Positions 17,996 to 26,528 of a stretch of DNA of 64,000 nucleotides are shown piece after piece. Every line of letters starts with the position of its first letter. Position 1 is the stretch's first letter. The notes beneath the pieces were generated by a model. It made no database searches. It was not told where the DNA came from and saw only the letters and a list, made by a program, of their open reading frames with translations. The translations under genes and the position numbers were made by a program. This DNA comes from Gillisia mitskevichiae (GTDB taxonomy: Bacteria; Bacteroidota; Bacteroidia; Flavobacteriales; Flavobacteriaceae), in NCBI RefSeq assembly GCF_003634585.1, contig NZ_RBLG01000002.1, positions 620,001 through 684,000 of the forward strand, written 5' to 3'.

Positions 17996-18516
17996 ACTCT
18001 AAAATTTTATCACTGTAAATGCAAATAAATTGTAGGGAACTCATCATTGCTTTAATTATTTATAAGACGTCTCTTTTAATTTTTGTTACTGCTTAAATTT
18101 CTTTTTTTAGTTTAATATGACCAAATTTTCATCATTATATTTTAATTCCTGTAAGCTTCAGAGAGTTATAAAAACTAACTAGGTATTAAATTTTAAAAGG
18201 ATATTCCTAAATTCATAAAAATCCCATTTAAAGAAGGAGTTATTTATGATAATGCTACTTGATAACATTATCAAACATATTAAAATAAACTATTGAACTA
18301 TTCGAAATCAGAAAAAAAGATTCTATAATTATTAACAATTTTGCATTTTTAACAACAATACACATCTATTATTAAGATAAGTACTATTAATAATATTTTC
18401 TATTCGAGAGTTATCATGCTTATAAAGAGGTTCTAATAGTTAGAAAAAGATCAAAATCTTCTTACAAGGATTATTTAAATCCATTTAAATTAAAGTAATA
18501 GAACAATCCAGATTAA
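17996..18516. other. 521-base gene-free AT-rich region
   Basis: No convincing ORF or RNA gene was seen. The only notable structure is TTGATAACATTATCAA at 18259-18274, a palindrome with 7-bp arms. Confidence 0.5.
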
Positions 18517-18960
18517 TTATACCGGTAAGATCCCCAAACCACTTATAATAAGTAAAAACACAAACATCATTACAAAGGTCAATACTAAGCCCAGCAATGA
18601 AATCCCGATAATTCTTCCCCATCCAAATTCCTCACCACCAGCTTCCAAATGTGCTTGGATCCCAGGACCTTGATAATATTTTGAAAAAAGATAAGCTCCG
18701 GTGGTATAGGCTAGCGGAATAACCAAAGCGGGGAAATTCTCGAATCTAGCAAGAAGCAAGGCTAAAGAAAATATGAAAATAATTGAGGGGATGGTATAGG
18801 TCCACGTGAGTTTCGCGTTTTCAGGCTCATTTAAGGCCTTATAATTTTCTGCGATAAAATACCCGGCAATTAATGGCCCACCTACAAAGGATCCTATCCA
18901 AATGGCTCTGTCCTTATAGATCTTCTTGGTTGGGGTGTTATTTTCTGCCAGATTGTTCAT
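18517..18960 (-). CDS. Hypothetical multi-spanning membrane protein
   Basis: A 147-residue protein with about four hydrophobic segments, including IWIGSFVGGPLIAGYFIAEN, a central IPSIIFIFSLALLLARF, and a strongly hydrophobic C-terminus. The N-terminus (NNLAENNTPTKKIYKDRAIW) is polar and cytoplasmic-like. I do not recognise a named family. It is monocistronic. Confidence 0.65.
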   Translation of the reverse strand: MNNLAENNTPTKKIYKDRAIWIGSFVGGPLIAGYFIAENYKALNEPENAKLTWTYTIPSIIFIFSLALLLARFENFPALVIPLAYTTGAYLFSKYYQGPGIQAHLEAGGEEFGWGRIIGISLLGLVLTFVMMFVFLLIISGLGILPV

Positions 18961-19074
18961 GTGTCTATTTAAAAGAAATATAGCTTACCAAATATTGATC
19001 ATTTTGAAAAGAAACTGGTAGCTTTTTGAGGTGGCAAAAATAGGTAAAAAGTATAGAAATCTATGATAATAACT

Positions 19075-19230
19075 TTAACCAAACTGTTTGGAGATGCCAG
19101 TAATTATAAGCACCCCGCCAGCACCCATTAGTGCCCCGATCCAAAACCCGTGTTCTGTAGTTTCTATTAAGTAGTGAGCCGCGATTCCAGAAAGAAGGAC
19201 TATGATGCCAATTATTATAAGTTTATTCAT
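19075..19230 (-). CDS. Small membrane protein, 51 residues (paralogue of 23938-24099)
   Basis: A short ORF, MNKLIIIGIIVLLSGIA then GFWIGALMGAGGVLIITG. Two hydrophobic segments are joined by an acidic turn. It aligns over its whole length with the 53-residue protein at 23938-24099 (MNK start, GxLxGAGxxxxxTG near the end). That similarity between two separate short ORFs supports both being real genes. Function unknown. Confidence 0.65.
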   Translation of the reverse strand: MNKLIIIGIIVLLSGIAAHYLIETTEHGFWIGALMGAGGVLIITGISKQFG

Positions 19231-19298
19231 ATTTCTTAGTCAATTTAAGTGTTAATAGTAGCCTGTTCCTTTTTCTATTTAGGGAACCAATTATTTTC

Positions 19299-19700
19299 TT
19301 AGTTCTTATTTCTTAAAAGTTTATAGAACACCATGATAAAAAAGACGAAAAATATAAAATCGTTAATCCCATAAACCGAGAAGAAAATCCCTGCAAATAG
19401 GTCTTTATCGTATACCGCGCTTATATCATTACTGCCAATCCATTTACCCCATGCAATTACGTAGATCAACTTTTCGATTACAAAAGTTCCTACTACCCAT
19501 TTCACGTTTTTGTAATTAGCTGCTGTCCCTAAATATGCAAAACCCCAAACTACAATCATAAGTAATCCGAAGTTGGACATCACCACAGGGTCTGTCTCGG
19601 GAATAACTTCATTAGTAAAAAACCTAGAAAAAGTTAAAACTGCGACAATATTCATTAATCCTGCGGCAATAAAGCCCTTGCGTATTAGTTTTTCAGTCAT
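19299..19700 (-). CDS. Hypothetical four-helix membrane protein
   Basis: A 133-residue protein with four predicted membrane segments: GFIAAGLMNIVAVLTFSRFF, FGLLMIVVWGFAYLGTA, VVGTFVIEKLIYVIAWG and FIFFVFFIMVFYKLL. It resembles small uncharacterised integral membrane proteins of flavobacteria. I cannot name a family. It lies 52 bases downstream of the thioesterase-like gene on the same strand. Confidence 0.65.
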   Translation of the reverse strand: MTEKLIRKGFIAAGLMNIVAVLTFSRFFTNEVIPETDPVVMSNFGLLMIVVWGFAYLGTAANYKNVKWVVGTFVIEKLIYVIAWGKWIGSNDISAVYDKDLFAGIFFSVYGINDFIFFVFFIMVFYKLLRNKN

Positions 19701-19752
19701 GCTATTAGGTTTAATTTTTAATTATCTGTTGAATTTCTAAGATCCGTAAAAT

Positions 19753-20343
19753 CTAAATTTCTTGGGATATATAATCTAGTTGACTCCTTTTAATGATCTC
19801 CTTATCATCCTTGAACATCTCTGAAACCCATTCTGGTGGTTTTCTGGACAAAGGCGCTCCTATCTCGTTCATGATATCTGAAAGTGCGCTTGGAATGTCT
19901 TTTTTCCATATTAAAGCCCTAACAACGCCTACCGCTTTTACTTCCTTATTTTGTTCGAAGTTATGGACTAAGTAAACCCATTTCTCATCCCAGCCCACGT
20001 TTTCTAAAACTACATCGAACTTGCTCCACACTTTAAGGGGTTTTCTATAAATGATCTTTTGAGAACCTAAAGAAGGCGCCAGACCTCGCTTTACAATAGC
20101 TTTATAAAGTTGAGATCTGGCAATTAGTTCCCAACGTATAAAATCCATATAAACTGCATATTTTGAAGCTGTCATTACCCGCAAGCCATCACAATCCATA
20201 AGTCCAACTCTAAAGGTCCTTCTTATAGTTTCATCGTAATTCACAGAAGTTTGAAAGTTCCTGAGCACTAATATCTTTAAGATAGTATACCAGTAATAGA
20301 TCATATTAGTACTATTCATTAGTTTAAGCCCTAAAATACCCAT
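19753..20343 (-). CDS. THEM6-like/acyl-CoA thioesterase (hotdog-fold) protein
   Basis: A 196-residue protein whose middle reads FRVGLMDCDGLRVMTASKYAVYMDFIRWEL. This resembles the hotdog-fold thioesterase-like family of THEM6 and bacterial relatives, in which an N-terminal hydrophobic stretch (MIYYWYTILKILVLRNF here) precedes the domain. SQKIIYRKPLKVWSKFDV and WVYLVHNFEQNKEV continue the beta-sheet. Expected activity is hydrolysis of an acyl thioester, but the substrate and membrane association are inferred. An internal start at the ninth codon is possible. Confidence 0.7.
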   Translation of the reverse strand: MGILGLKLMNSTNMIYYWYTILKILVLRNFQTSVNYDETIRRTFRVGLMDCDGLRVMTASKYAVYMDFIRWELIARSQLYKAIVKRGLAPSLGSQKIIYRKPLKVWSKFDVVLENVGWDEKWVYLVHNFEQNKEVKAVGVVRALIWKKDIPSALSDIMNEIGAPLSRKPPEWVSEMFKDDKEIIKRSQLDYISQEI

Positions 20344-20425
20344 TTTAAATGGATTGCAGACTTAATTATAATAATGCTAGGGGATGGACTTTACTCCCAA
20401 TTTCAGGACGGTAATACGACTTTTT

Positions 20426-21091
20426 TTAAAGTTTAAACTCAAGTCCTAAATTAATAACTGAAGATTTTAAGTTGTTATCTCTTTCATTTAAACCAAAGAA
20501 ATATCGAGCGGAGATCGTTAATTTTTCAGATAAATTATAACCTGTCCCTAGATTTAAACCAATCTCAAATTTATCGTAATCAAAATTATTTGGGTTGTTA
20601 GGATCTTCGCGTTCATTAGGAAAGTTATCATTTAAAACCTCCGTTTCGGTTTTATAAGTGCGATCTACAATATATCCTATTTGAGGCCCTGCTTCTGCAA
20701 AGAATTCTTGGGTGAAGAAATATCTTACTTCAAGAGGAAGAACTATTGTAAGATCATTCACTTTAGATCTAAAATCGGAAACAACAGGACTGTTGCCAGG
20801 ATCTTGAGTTTCGATACCTTCAATAAGCAGTCGAGTTCCCTGCATTGCTATTAATAGTTCGGGTTGAAATTGTAGTTTTTCAGAAACTTCAATATTTAAA
20901 AATCCACCCACATAATATCCCACTTTACCTTTATATTTTCCAAGTTCTATATTATAAAATTGCGGGTTCGGAGTGAATTTAGAATAATTAGCACCTGCTT
21001 TCAACCCAAAATCAAGCTTGCTGGACTGAGCGTGAACAGAAAGAGTTAAAAAAAATAAACATAGTATTACAGATAGTCTAATAGCTTTCAT
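20426..21091 (-). CDS. Outer-membrane beta-barrel protein (porin-family, PorT-like)
   Basis: A 221-residue protein with a signal peptide (LSVILCLFFLTLSVHAQ) followed by alternating strands typical of eight-stranded barrels: LDFGLKAGANYSKFT, VGYYVGGFLNIEVSEKLQFQ, EVRYFFTQEFFAEAGPQIGY, and a terminal GLNERDNNLKSSVINLGLEF. It ends in LEFKL, a hydrophobic C-terminal strand as outer-membrane proteins usually have. Function unknown. Confidence 0.8.
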   Translation of the reverse strand: MKAIRLSVILCLFFLTLSVHAQSSKLDFGLKAGANYSKFTPNPQFYNIELGKYKGKVGYYVGGFLNIEVSEKLQFQPELLIAMQGTRLLIEGIETQDPGNSPVVSDFRSKVNDLTIVLPLEVRYFFTQEFFAEAGPQIGYIVDRTYKTETEVLNDNFPNEREDPNNPNNFDYDKFEIGLNLGTGYNLSEKLTISARYFFGLNERDNNLKSSVINLGLEFKL

Positions 21092-21136
21092 TCTTCAGGT
21101 TTTAAATATTAGATATAGATTTATAATAGAGTGTAT

Positions 21137-21622
21137 TTATTCGCTTACAAAAACTAAGCTTCTTCCATAACCCCCTTTTTCACCAGCTGCAAATAGCATT
21201 CTATCTGCTTCTAATTCCATTAATGGTAATGAAAAAACCAAATTTGAAACCATGTCTCCAGACACTTTCCTTTTTACCATGGATAAATAGACCGATCCCC
21301 TTTCCTCGTAAAAGGTATATTCTGAAGCGGAAATTTCTGAATCTCCATAATAACAATTTTCAGTTCCAGCAATCACTTCTACTATTCCGTCGGTCTTAAA
21401 AATATAAGTTTCGTCTATATAGCAATCATTTTGGCTGTGTAGAAAATCTGGATAAGCATTATAATAAGCCTCTAACTTCCAAATTTTAGAACTATCCATA
21501 TGTATTAACTTTAGATCTTCGCTGGTATAGGTTTTATAAAGTTTATTATCGTCGTCTTTGCTACAAGACGAAAAAACAAATAGTAATAAAACAACTAAGA
21601 GGGAAAATTTAAAATTGTTCAT
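21137..21622 (-). CDS. Predicted surface lipoprotein, unknown function
   Basis: A 161-residue protein with a lipoprotein signal (LLLFVFSSCSKDDDNK). The acidic run just after the lipid cysteine matches the Bacteroidota lipoprotein export signal, predicting display on the cell surface. The body is beta-rich with HMDSSKIWKLEAYYNAYPDF, reminiscent of lipocalin-like lipoproteins. It lies 45 bases upstream of the beta-barrel gene on the same strand and could be co-transcribed with it. Confidence 0.7.
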   Translation of the reverse strand: MNNFKFSLLVVLLLFVFSSCSKDDDNKLYKTYTSEDLKLIHMDSSKIWKLEAYYNAYPDFLHSQNDCYIDETYIFKTDGIVEVIAGTENCYYGDSEISASEYTFYEERGSVYLSMVKRKVSGDMVSNLVFSLPLMELEADRMLFAAGEKGGYGRSLVFVSE

Positions 21623-21669
21623 TGTTATATTTTATTTGAAACAGTATAACTAAACTTTTAATATTTGAA

Positions 21670-22077
21670 TTAAGCTCTTTTTACCTGCTTAATATTCTTA
21701 CTTATAAAGAAGATTATATGATAGTAAGAAATGATGAGGATAAGGAACTCATAACTGCTTTTCATTTCGAAAGATTCACTCCAATAAAATATAGCCGATA
21801 AGGAATCATAGATCACTACTATTACCCCAAATCCCAGAGCTTCCACTAATTTTTTGATCCGTAATTTCTGAATTCTAGGAGATTCCATTTTCTCTTGAGT
21901 AAATATTAAAGCAGTAAAACATATAAGTATAAGATCCTTTAATATCCAATTGAATATATTCTCATCTAACTTGAAAAAATCTGCTAGGGGATTAGAAAAA
22001 GTGAGACATAATATTAACAACACTGCTATGGAAATAATTATTTTTTTATAATAATTAGGCAAAAATTTATCGGTCAT
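21670..22077 (-). CDS. Hypothetical membrane protein
   Basis: A 135-residue protein with about four hydrophobic segments (IISIAVLLILCLTF; ILKDLILICFTALIF; GFGVIVVIYDSLSAIFYW; FLILIISYYHIIFFI) and a lysine-rich C-terminus. No family is recognised. It lies 47 bases before the lipoprotein gene. Confidence 0.6.
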   Translation of the reverse strand: MTDKFLPNYYKKIIISIAVLLILCLTFSNPLADFFKLDENIFNWILKDLILICFTALIFTQEKMESPRIQKLRIKKLVEALGFGVIVVIYDSLSAIFYWSESFEMKSSYEFLILIISYYHIIFFISKNIKQVKRA

Positions 22078-22153
22078 AGATAGCTAATGTTTAAATTTAA
22101 AATCTTTGCATTGTTCTAATGCTAAAATCAGTTTTGGAGCTGCTAGGATTTAC

Positions 22154-22330
22154 TTAATGAGTTATATAGTATAAGGCAGTTCCAAAAGCTTCTCCAGATT
22201 TATATAAAAACCCAATTACAAATATGCAGGCATATATTCCTATAAATAGTTTCCTGGATCTAGAAGATCTAGCCTGTTTTATGCTTATATAGGCCGCAAC
22301 TGCCAAGACTATCCAAAATAAAATCTCCAT
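22154..22330 (-). CDS. Small membrane protein, 58 residues
   Basis: A short ORF that starts MEILFWIVLAVAAYIS and has a second hydrophobic stretch, KLFIGIYACIFVIGFLY, separated by a basic RSSRSRK loop. The positive-inside pattern is sensible for a two-helix hairpin. No family is recognised; reality is supported by topology only. Confidence 0.5.
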   Translation of the reverse strand: MEILFWIVLAVAAYISIKQARSSRSRKLFIGIYACIFVIGFLYKSGEAFGTALYYITH

Positions 22331-22415
22331 ATTCAGTTATTATTATTTAACACTCGGTCCATTGGTAGGGATTTGATACTATTGTTACAATAAATACCCG
22401 TTTTAGTAAACCCGT

Positions 22416-22979
22416 TTAAAATCTGTAGCCAATTCTTAAATGCAAATTCACAGCTACCTCACCTTCATTTTCTAAATATCCAGCATTCTTAGCAAAATAG
22501 TAAACATAGCCTACTCCTACTCCTGTTTCGTAATTAAAATGATTTCCAATATTCCTTCTGATTCCCCAGGTTGGTACGATAGAGATATCACTAACTATAT
22601 TAATGTCATCATAATTTGAGATCACGAACCAGTCTGGATGATAGCTGGTTTTTAATGAGATAAAGTTTCCACTATTCCCATCTGTACGACGGTTTTTTTG
22701 AACTCTTTTTTCAAGATTATAGTACCAGCGAGGTTCTACCGTAATTACCGGCACAAATACAACCCCTGTTTTGTCATAAAAAGATCCTCCCCAGATCCCT
22801 GTATCAAATCCTAATTCTCCTCTTAAGGCAAGGGAGTTATTTAATTTAGATTCATTGTGTACCCATGCTCCTAAGAATCCTGCTTGGAGTTCGAAAACAG
22901 ATTGTTCTACACTAGCAGTTTGAGATTTTACGATTAAGGATAAACCACAGAAGATGAGGCTTAAAAATGTTTTTTTCAT
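22416..22979 (-). CDS. Secreted/outer-membrane hypothetical protein
   Basis: A 187-residue protein with a signal peptide (TFLSLIFCGLSLIVKSQT). Beta-rich segments include FVPVITVEPRWYYNLEKRV, FISLKTSYHPDWFVIS, IVPTWGIRRNIGNHF and YETGVGVGYVYYFAKN. It ends NLHLRIGYRF, with a terminal aromatic residue as in outer-membrane beta-barrels. Function unknown. Confidence 0.72.
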   Translation of the reverse strand: MKKTFLSLIFCGLSLIVKSQTASVEQSVFELQAGFLGAWVHNESKLNNSLALRGELGFDTGIWGGSFYDKTGVVFVPVITVEPRWYYNLEKRVQKNRRTDGNSGNFISLKTSYHPDWFVISNYDDINIVSDISIVPTWGIRRNIGNHFNYETGVGVGYVYYFAKNAGYLENEGEVAVNLHLRIGYRF

Positions 22980-23252
22980 TGGGTATTGTATTTAGATCTA
23001 TTAAAAAAAGGGGGGATCGATGAAAACAAAGCCATGCTGGCACAGTTTGCTTCGACCTAGTAAAATTTATAAAATTGCGATTATGTACTTAATATTTGTT
23101 GTATTGGTTGGGCTTAGCCGAAAATGTTACAGAAAATCATAGAATTTTTAATAAATACTTCATTTCAAATCCAAGTTTAGTGTTGTAACGGTATGGGTTA
23201 GTGAAGGTGAAAAAATCTACTTAAATTCCTTCTTTTTAACAAATCCAGTTCA

Positions 23253-23711
23253 CTACATGGCTATAGCCATGACAACTAATCCAAATAACATCATTGCATA
23301 AAATGCCATCATGATAATAGTAAGCACTCCAATAAATTTATAGTGAGATTTCAGGCTCCCAATAGCAGCATTGAAACTGGTAGAATCCATAGTGATAAAT
23401 GCTTGCTTGATATTTTTAGAAAATTTAAATAGATACATTACCGGGAAATAGTAAAGTAAGGCAACAAATAAGTAAATAGCCCCCATAAGGATTCCTTGAA
23501 ATGGAAATTGACCTACTTCTCCTCCAAAAGCTGTCATAATCGTACCCATGGTAAAAGCTGCAACTACCATAAATCCTATAAACACAAAGCCTAAAATAGC
23601 CAGTAGTTTAGCCCATCTCCCTGTTTCTTTAAAAAAGTGAATAGACTCCTGCGGAATACTAATTACCGTACTTTCATTCTCATTGTTGTGCTGGGTTAAA
23701 TGTTGATTCAT
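23253..23711 (-). CDS. DUF5362-like membrane protein
   Basis: A 152-residue protein with a polar N-terminus, then IPQESIHFFKETGRWAKLLA, and four hydrophobic segments (LGFVFIGFMVVAAFTMGTIM; GILMGAIYLFVALLYYFPVMY; FIGVLTIIMMAFYAMMLFG). The motif FKFSKNIKQAF between segments recurs in proteins I recall as DUF5362. The family is of unknown function and common in Bacteroidota. Confidence 0.75.
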   Translation of the reverse strand: MNQHLTQHNNENESTVISIPQESIHFFKETGRWAKLLAILGFVFIGFMVVAAFTMGTIMTAFGGEVGQFPFQGILMGAIYLFVALLYYFPVMYLFKFSKNIKQAFITMDSTSFNAAIGSLKSHYKFIGVLTIIMMAFYAMMLFGLVVMAIAM

Positions 23712-23937
23712 AGTCTTAGATTTAGGTTGTTTAAATTTTAATCTTTCTTAATATTAATGAATACTAATAAGTACTGTATTTCTACAATACAGGGTTTTAG
23801 CAATATGAGATCTTCCTTAAATTAAACGAGAAATCCTCGCTTTTAAGGCAATATTAATTCTATGATCTGGCAGAAAATAAAGTCTTGAAATAACTTGTTT
23901 CAATATTTTTTGCAATCGGACTTTAGATCTATCCCTT

Positions 23938-24099
23938 TTATTTTCTATTCATAACAATGAATCTTCCAGTTAATAACCAACCAATTCCTGCTCCTGCTAA
24001 TATTCCAAAAAGGAATTCAAGATCATATCTTTCTAAAAAGAAAATGCCTATTAATCCAACTACTAAACTTATTAGGCCTAAAATTCTAATTTTATTCAT
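23938..24099 (-). CDS. Small membrane protein, 53 residues (paralogue of 19075-19230)
   Basis: MNKIRILGLISLVVGLIG, an acidic turn, then FLFGILAGAGIGWLLTGRF. It aligns end to end with the 51-residue protein at 19075-19230, which supports a real gene family of tiny two-helix proteins. The more basic tail (RFIVMNRK) would face the cytoplasm. Function unknown. Confidence 0.65.
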   Translation of the reverse strand: MNKIRILGLISLVVGLIGIFFLERYDLEFLFGILAGAGIGWLLTGRFIVMNRK

Positions 24100-24302
24100 T
24101 TAAATTATATTTTTAAAGTTTTAATCAGACTTTTAGTAGCAAGCTATATCTTCATTTAATGCTGAATAGATTTAAGCTAGTAACTAAGGACAGCTTATCT
24201 TGGCATTTCCAAATTTCGGCATTGTTGGCTGTTACTTAGGCACTAAAATATTACTTTTCAGAAGAATGACCACTATTCCACTGAAATGATTGGAATTAGA
24301 TT

Positions 24303-25259
24303 TCATTGTATTTCCCTCCACACCAGATAGATCGTATAAATTAAATAAAAACCTAGTAACAATCCAGCTTCCCATCTATCGAGTTGCTTCCTTTTTCCTG
24401 TAAACATCGCCATAAATAAAAACAAGGTTCCACCTATCAAAATAACAATATCTAAATTAAAATTAGGATTGAAAGAAATTGGTTTAATAAAGGAGCTTAC
24501 AGATAATATTAATAGAATATTAAAAATGTTCGAACCAATAACATTACCAATTGCTATATCGCTATTCTTCTTTGAAGCTGCTACTATAGAGGTTACTAAT
24601 TCTGGTAAGGAGGTTCCCGCGGCAATAATTGTTAAACCAATTATTTTCTCACTAACGCCTAAGCTTGTAGCTATCTGTATTCCATTATCTACAACCAACT
24701 GGCCTCCAATTACAAGTCCTGCAAAACCTATTATTATTAGTCCCCAGATCTTATAATTAGATTGAGGTACATAAGAAATTTCTATGGTCGCTTCTGTTTT
24801 CATCTGCTTAAATACATAATACAAAAAGGCTGCAAAGCCCAATAGTAAAATTAGTCCGTCGATTCTGGAAATAGAAGAAGTTTCATTCAGAAAAAAGTCA
24901 TTCGCTAGTAGAAAAAATATAAGTACTGCGAATAAGGAGATCGGAATTTCCCGCCAAACAGTGGAAGACTGCACAGAAATTGGATAGATCAAACCTGCGA
25001 TCCCTAAAATTATAAACAAGTTAAAATTGTTGCTGCCAATAATATTTCCGAAGATAATATCTGGATATCCATTTATAGAAGCAATAGAATTTACTACTAA
25101 TTCTGGAGCAGAAGTTCCAAAAGCAACGATGGTTAAACCAATTACCAGATCGGATACTTTATACTTTTTGGCTAAAGAAGATGCGCCATCAACTAACCAA
25201 TTCGCTCCAAAAATAAGGGAGGCAAAACCCAAAATTATCAAAATAATAGAAATCAGCAT
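24303..25259 (-). CDS. Calcium/sodium antiporter (CaCA family, YrbG-like)
   Basis: A 318-residue inner-membrane exchanger with the two inverted alpha-repeats of the family: TIVAFGTSAPELVVNSIAS with GNIIGSNNFNLFII, and TIIAAGTSLPELVTSIVAA with GNVIGSNIFNILLIL. The acidic residues of both GTS-PEL motifs, needed for ion binding, are present. About ten membrane segments. It probably exports Ca2+ in exchange for Na+ or H+. It stands alone, with an imperfect inverted repeat upstream. Confidence 0.93.
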   Translation of the reverse strand: MLISIILIILGFASLIFGANWLVDGASSLAKKYKVSDLVIGLTIVAFGTSAPELVVNSIASINGYPDIIFGNIIGSNNFNLFIILGIAGLIYPISVQSSTVWREIPISLFAVLIFFLLANDFFLNETSSISRIDGLILLLGFAAFLYYVFKQMKTEATIEISYVPQSNYKIWGLIIIGFAGLVIGGQLVVDNGIQIATSLGVSEKIIGLTIIAAGTSLPELVTSIVAASKKNSDIAIGNVIGSNIFNILLILSVSSFIKPISFNPNFNLDIVILIGGTLFLFMAMFTGKRKQLDRWEAGLLLGFYLIYTIYLVWREIQ

Positions 25260-25637
25260 ATTATGAGATTTACTTAATTACAGCATTGCTAATTGCATGA
25301 CACTTAGAACTTGTGACAGAAGTTATCTAAGTGCAGGCTTTAAAATGTATACAAATAACATCTAAAACACTGATTTTTTAATACAATACAACAATAATTA
25401 ATTAACAATTTTGGTGATAATATCTTTCTGTTTCGTTGGTAACTTTTCTAAGTGTTTTCTTCAGCCCCTTTCCCTGCGCTACCTATGAGCAAATCTATTC
25501 AGGACTATAAATTAGATACTGTGGAATTGCTTATATCTTTAAATCTATCCAGTCTGTTAGCTTAGTTATATATTACGTTCTGTCTAAAAAAAAGGTTTTA
25601 AAGCAATGCATACAAATTACAGAACTTGGAATTTCAA
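25260..25637. other. 378-base gene-free region upstream of the antiporter
   Basis: No ORF or RNA gene was seen. CACTTAG (25301-25307) and CTAAGTG (25327-25333) form an inverted repeat with inner ACTT/AAGT pairing, about 42 bases before the antiporter start. It could be an operator or a small hairpin. Confidence 0.45.
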
Positions 25638-26345
25638 CTAAAACTTCTCTTCTAGAATTGCTGGGATATCTATTGAATTAAGAGCGATCTTAATTTCGTC
25701 CATATTCATTCCTGCTTTAATAGAATTGTTATAATGTATATTTATAATTCTTTTATCATTTTTAGATAATTGAGTATTATTATCAGTTTGGTATCTATTC
25801 AAAATACTAAAGTCATTTTCCAACTCCCCCAATATTCCTAAAGATTTAAGAAACGTTTTTTTTATGTTGAAGCTGCCTCGTTTTGAATCTCTGGTTTTTG
25901 AAGGAACAATACAATAACTGGTATTAGTAAGTTGTTTTTCGCTATTATAATTTCTACTATTCCAGTTATCAAATTTGGTTAAATTTACATTTTTTGGAGC
26001 TGTAACTTTATAATTTGCGAAGTAGGCATCTAGCTCGCCGAAGAAGATTTTTATATCGGATTCGGCAATGTTCTTTGTCTCAACAATTTTAATATTTACG
26101 AGATCTTCAATTTTATTAAGATATTTTTCCCATCTTTTTTTAGACATATATTCGAACTCTCCAGCGATGTGAACTTTGAGAGTGTCTTTATTCTCCCATT
26201 TTATTATTGGAAGATTATTAGTATCATATTCTAGAAAAGCGCTTTCAATATAATCTGTTTTTAGTTGCTCTTCCTTTCTAGATTGAGAGTATATTGTCAT
26301 GCTAAAAGTAAAAATAAGCATCAAGCTAATTATTGTAGTTTTCAT
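25638..26345 (-). CDS. Secreted protein resembling DUF2927
   Basis: A 235-residue protein with a signal peptide (ISLMLIFTFSMTIYSQ). The body follows the DUF2927 pattern: IIKWENKDTLKVHIAGEF, a helix with W-x-x-Y-L, SDIKIFFGELDAYF, SYCIVPSK with one cysteine, FNIKKTFLKSLGILGELEND, SILNRYQTDN, and LSKNDKRIINIHYNNSIKAGM near the end. The layout resembles metzincin-like secreted proteins, but no HExxH is present. Function unknown; the family assignment is from recall. Confidence 0.6.
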   Translation of the reverse strand: MKTTIISLMLIFTFSMTIYSQSRKEEQLKTDYIESAFLEYDTNNLPIIKWENKDTLKVHIAGEFEYMSKKRWEKYLNKIEDLVNIKIVETKNIAESDIKIFFGELDAYFANYKVTAPKNVNLTKFDNWNSRNYNSEKQLTNTSYCIVPSKTRDSKRGSFNIKKTFLKSLGILGELENDFSILNRYQTDNNTQLSKNDKRIINIHYNNSIKAGMNMDEIKIALNSIDIPAILEEKF

Positions 26346-26528
26346 TATTAATTTTCTTTTTTATTTATAATCCCAAGTATATTGGTTAAGGTTAATAGTG
26401 TAGAATATAGACGCGTCTTTTTAGCTGCTGATTATAGGCTTAGCAGTTTATTAATTGTAATCATGATTAGTAATTTTCAAAGGATCGTATAGGATTTTGA
26501 ATTTATCTACTTTTAAAAAAAATCACCA

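Noticed and set aside
18259-18274. TTGATAACATTATCAA palindrome as a regulatory site
   Set aside because: It lies about 260 bases from the nearest upstream-facing start and has no second copy noticed here.
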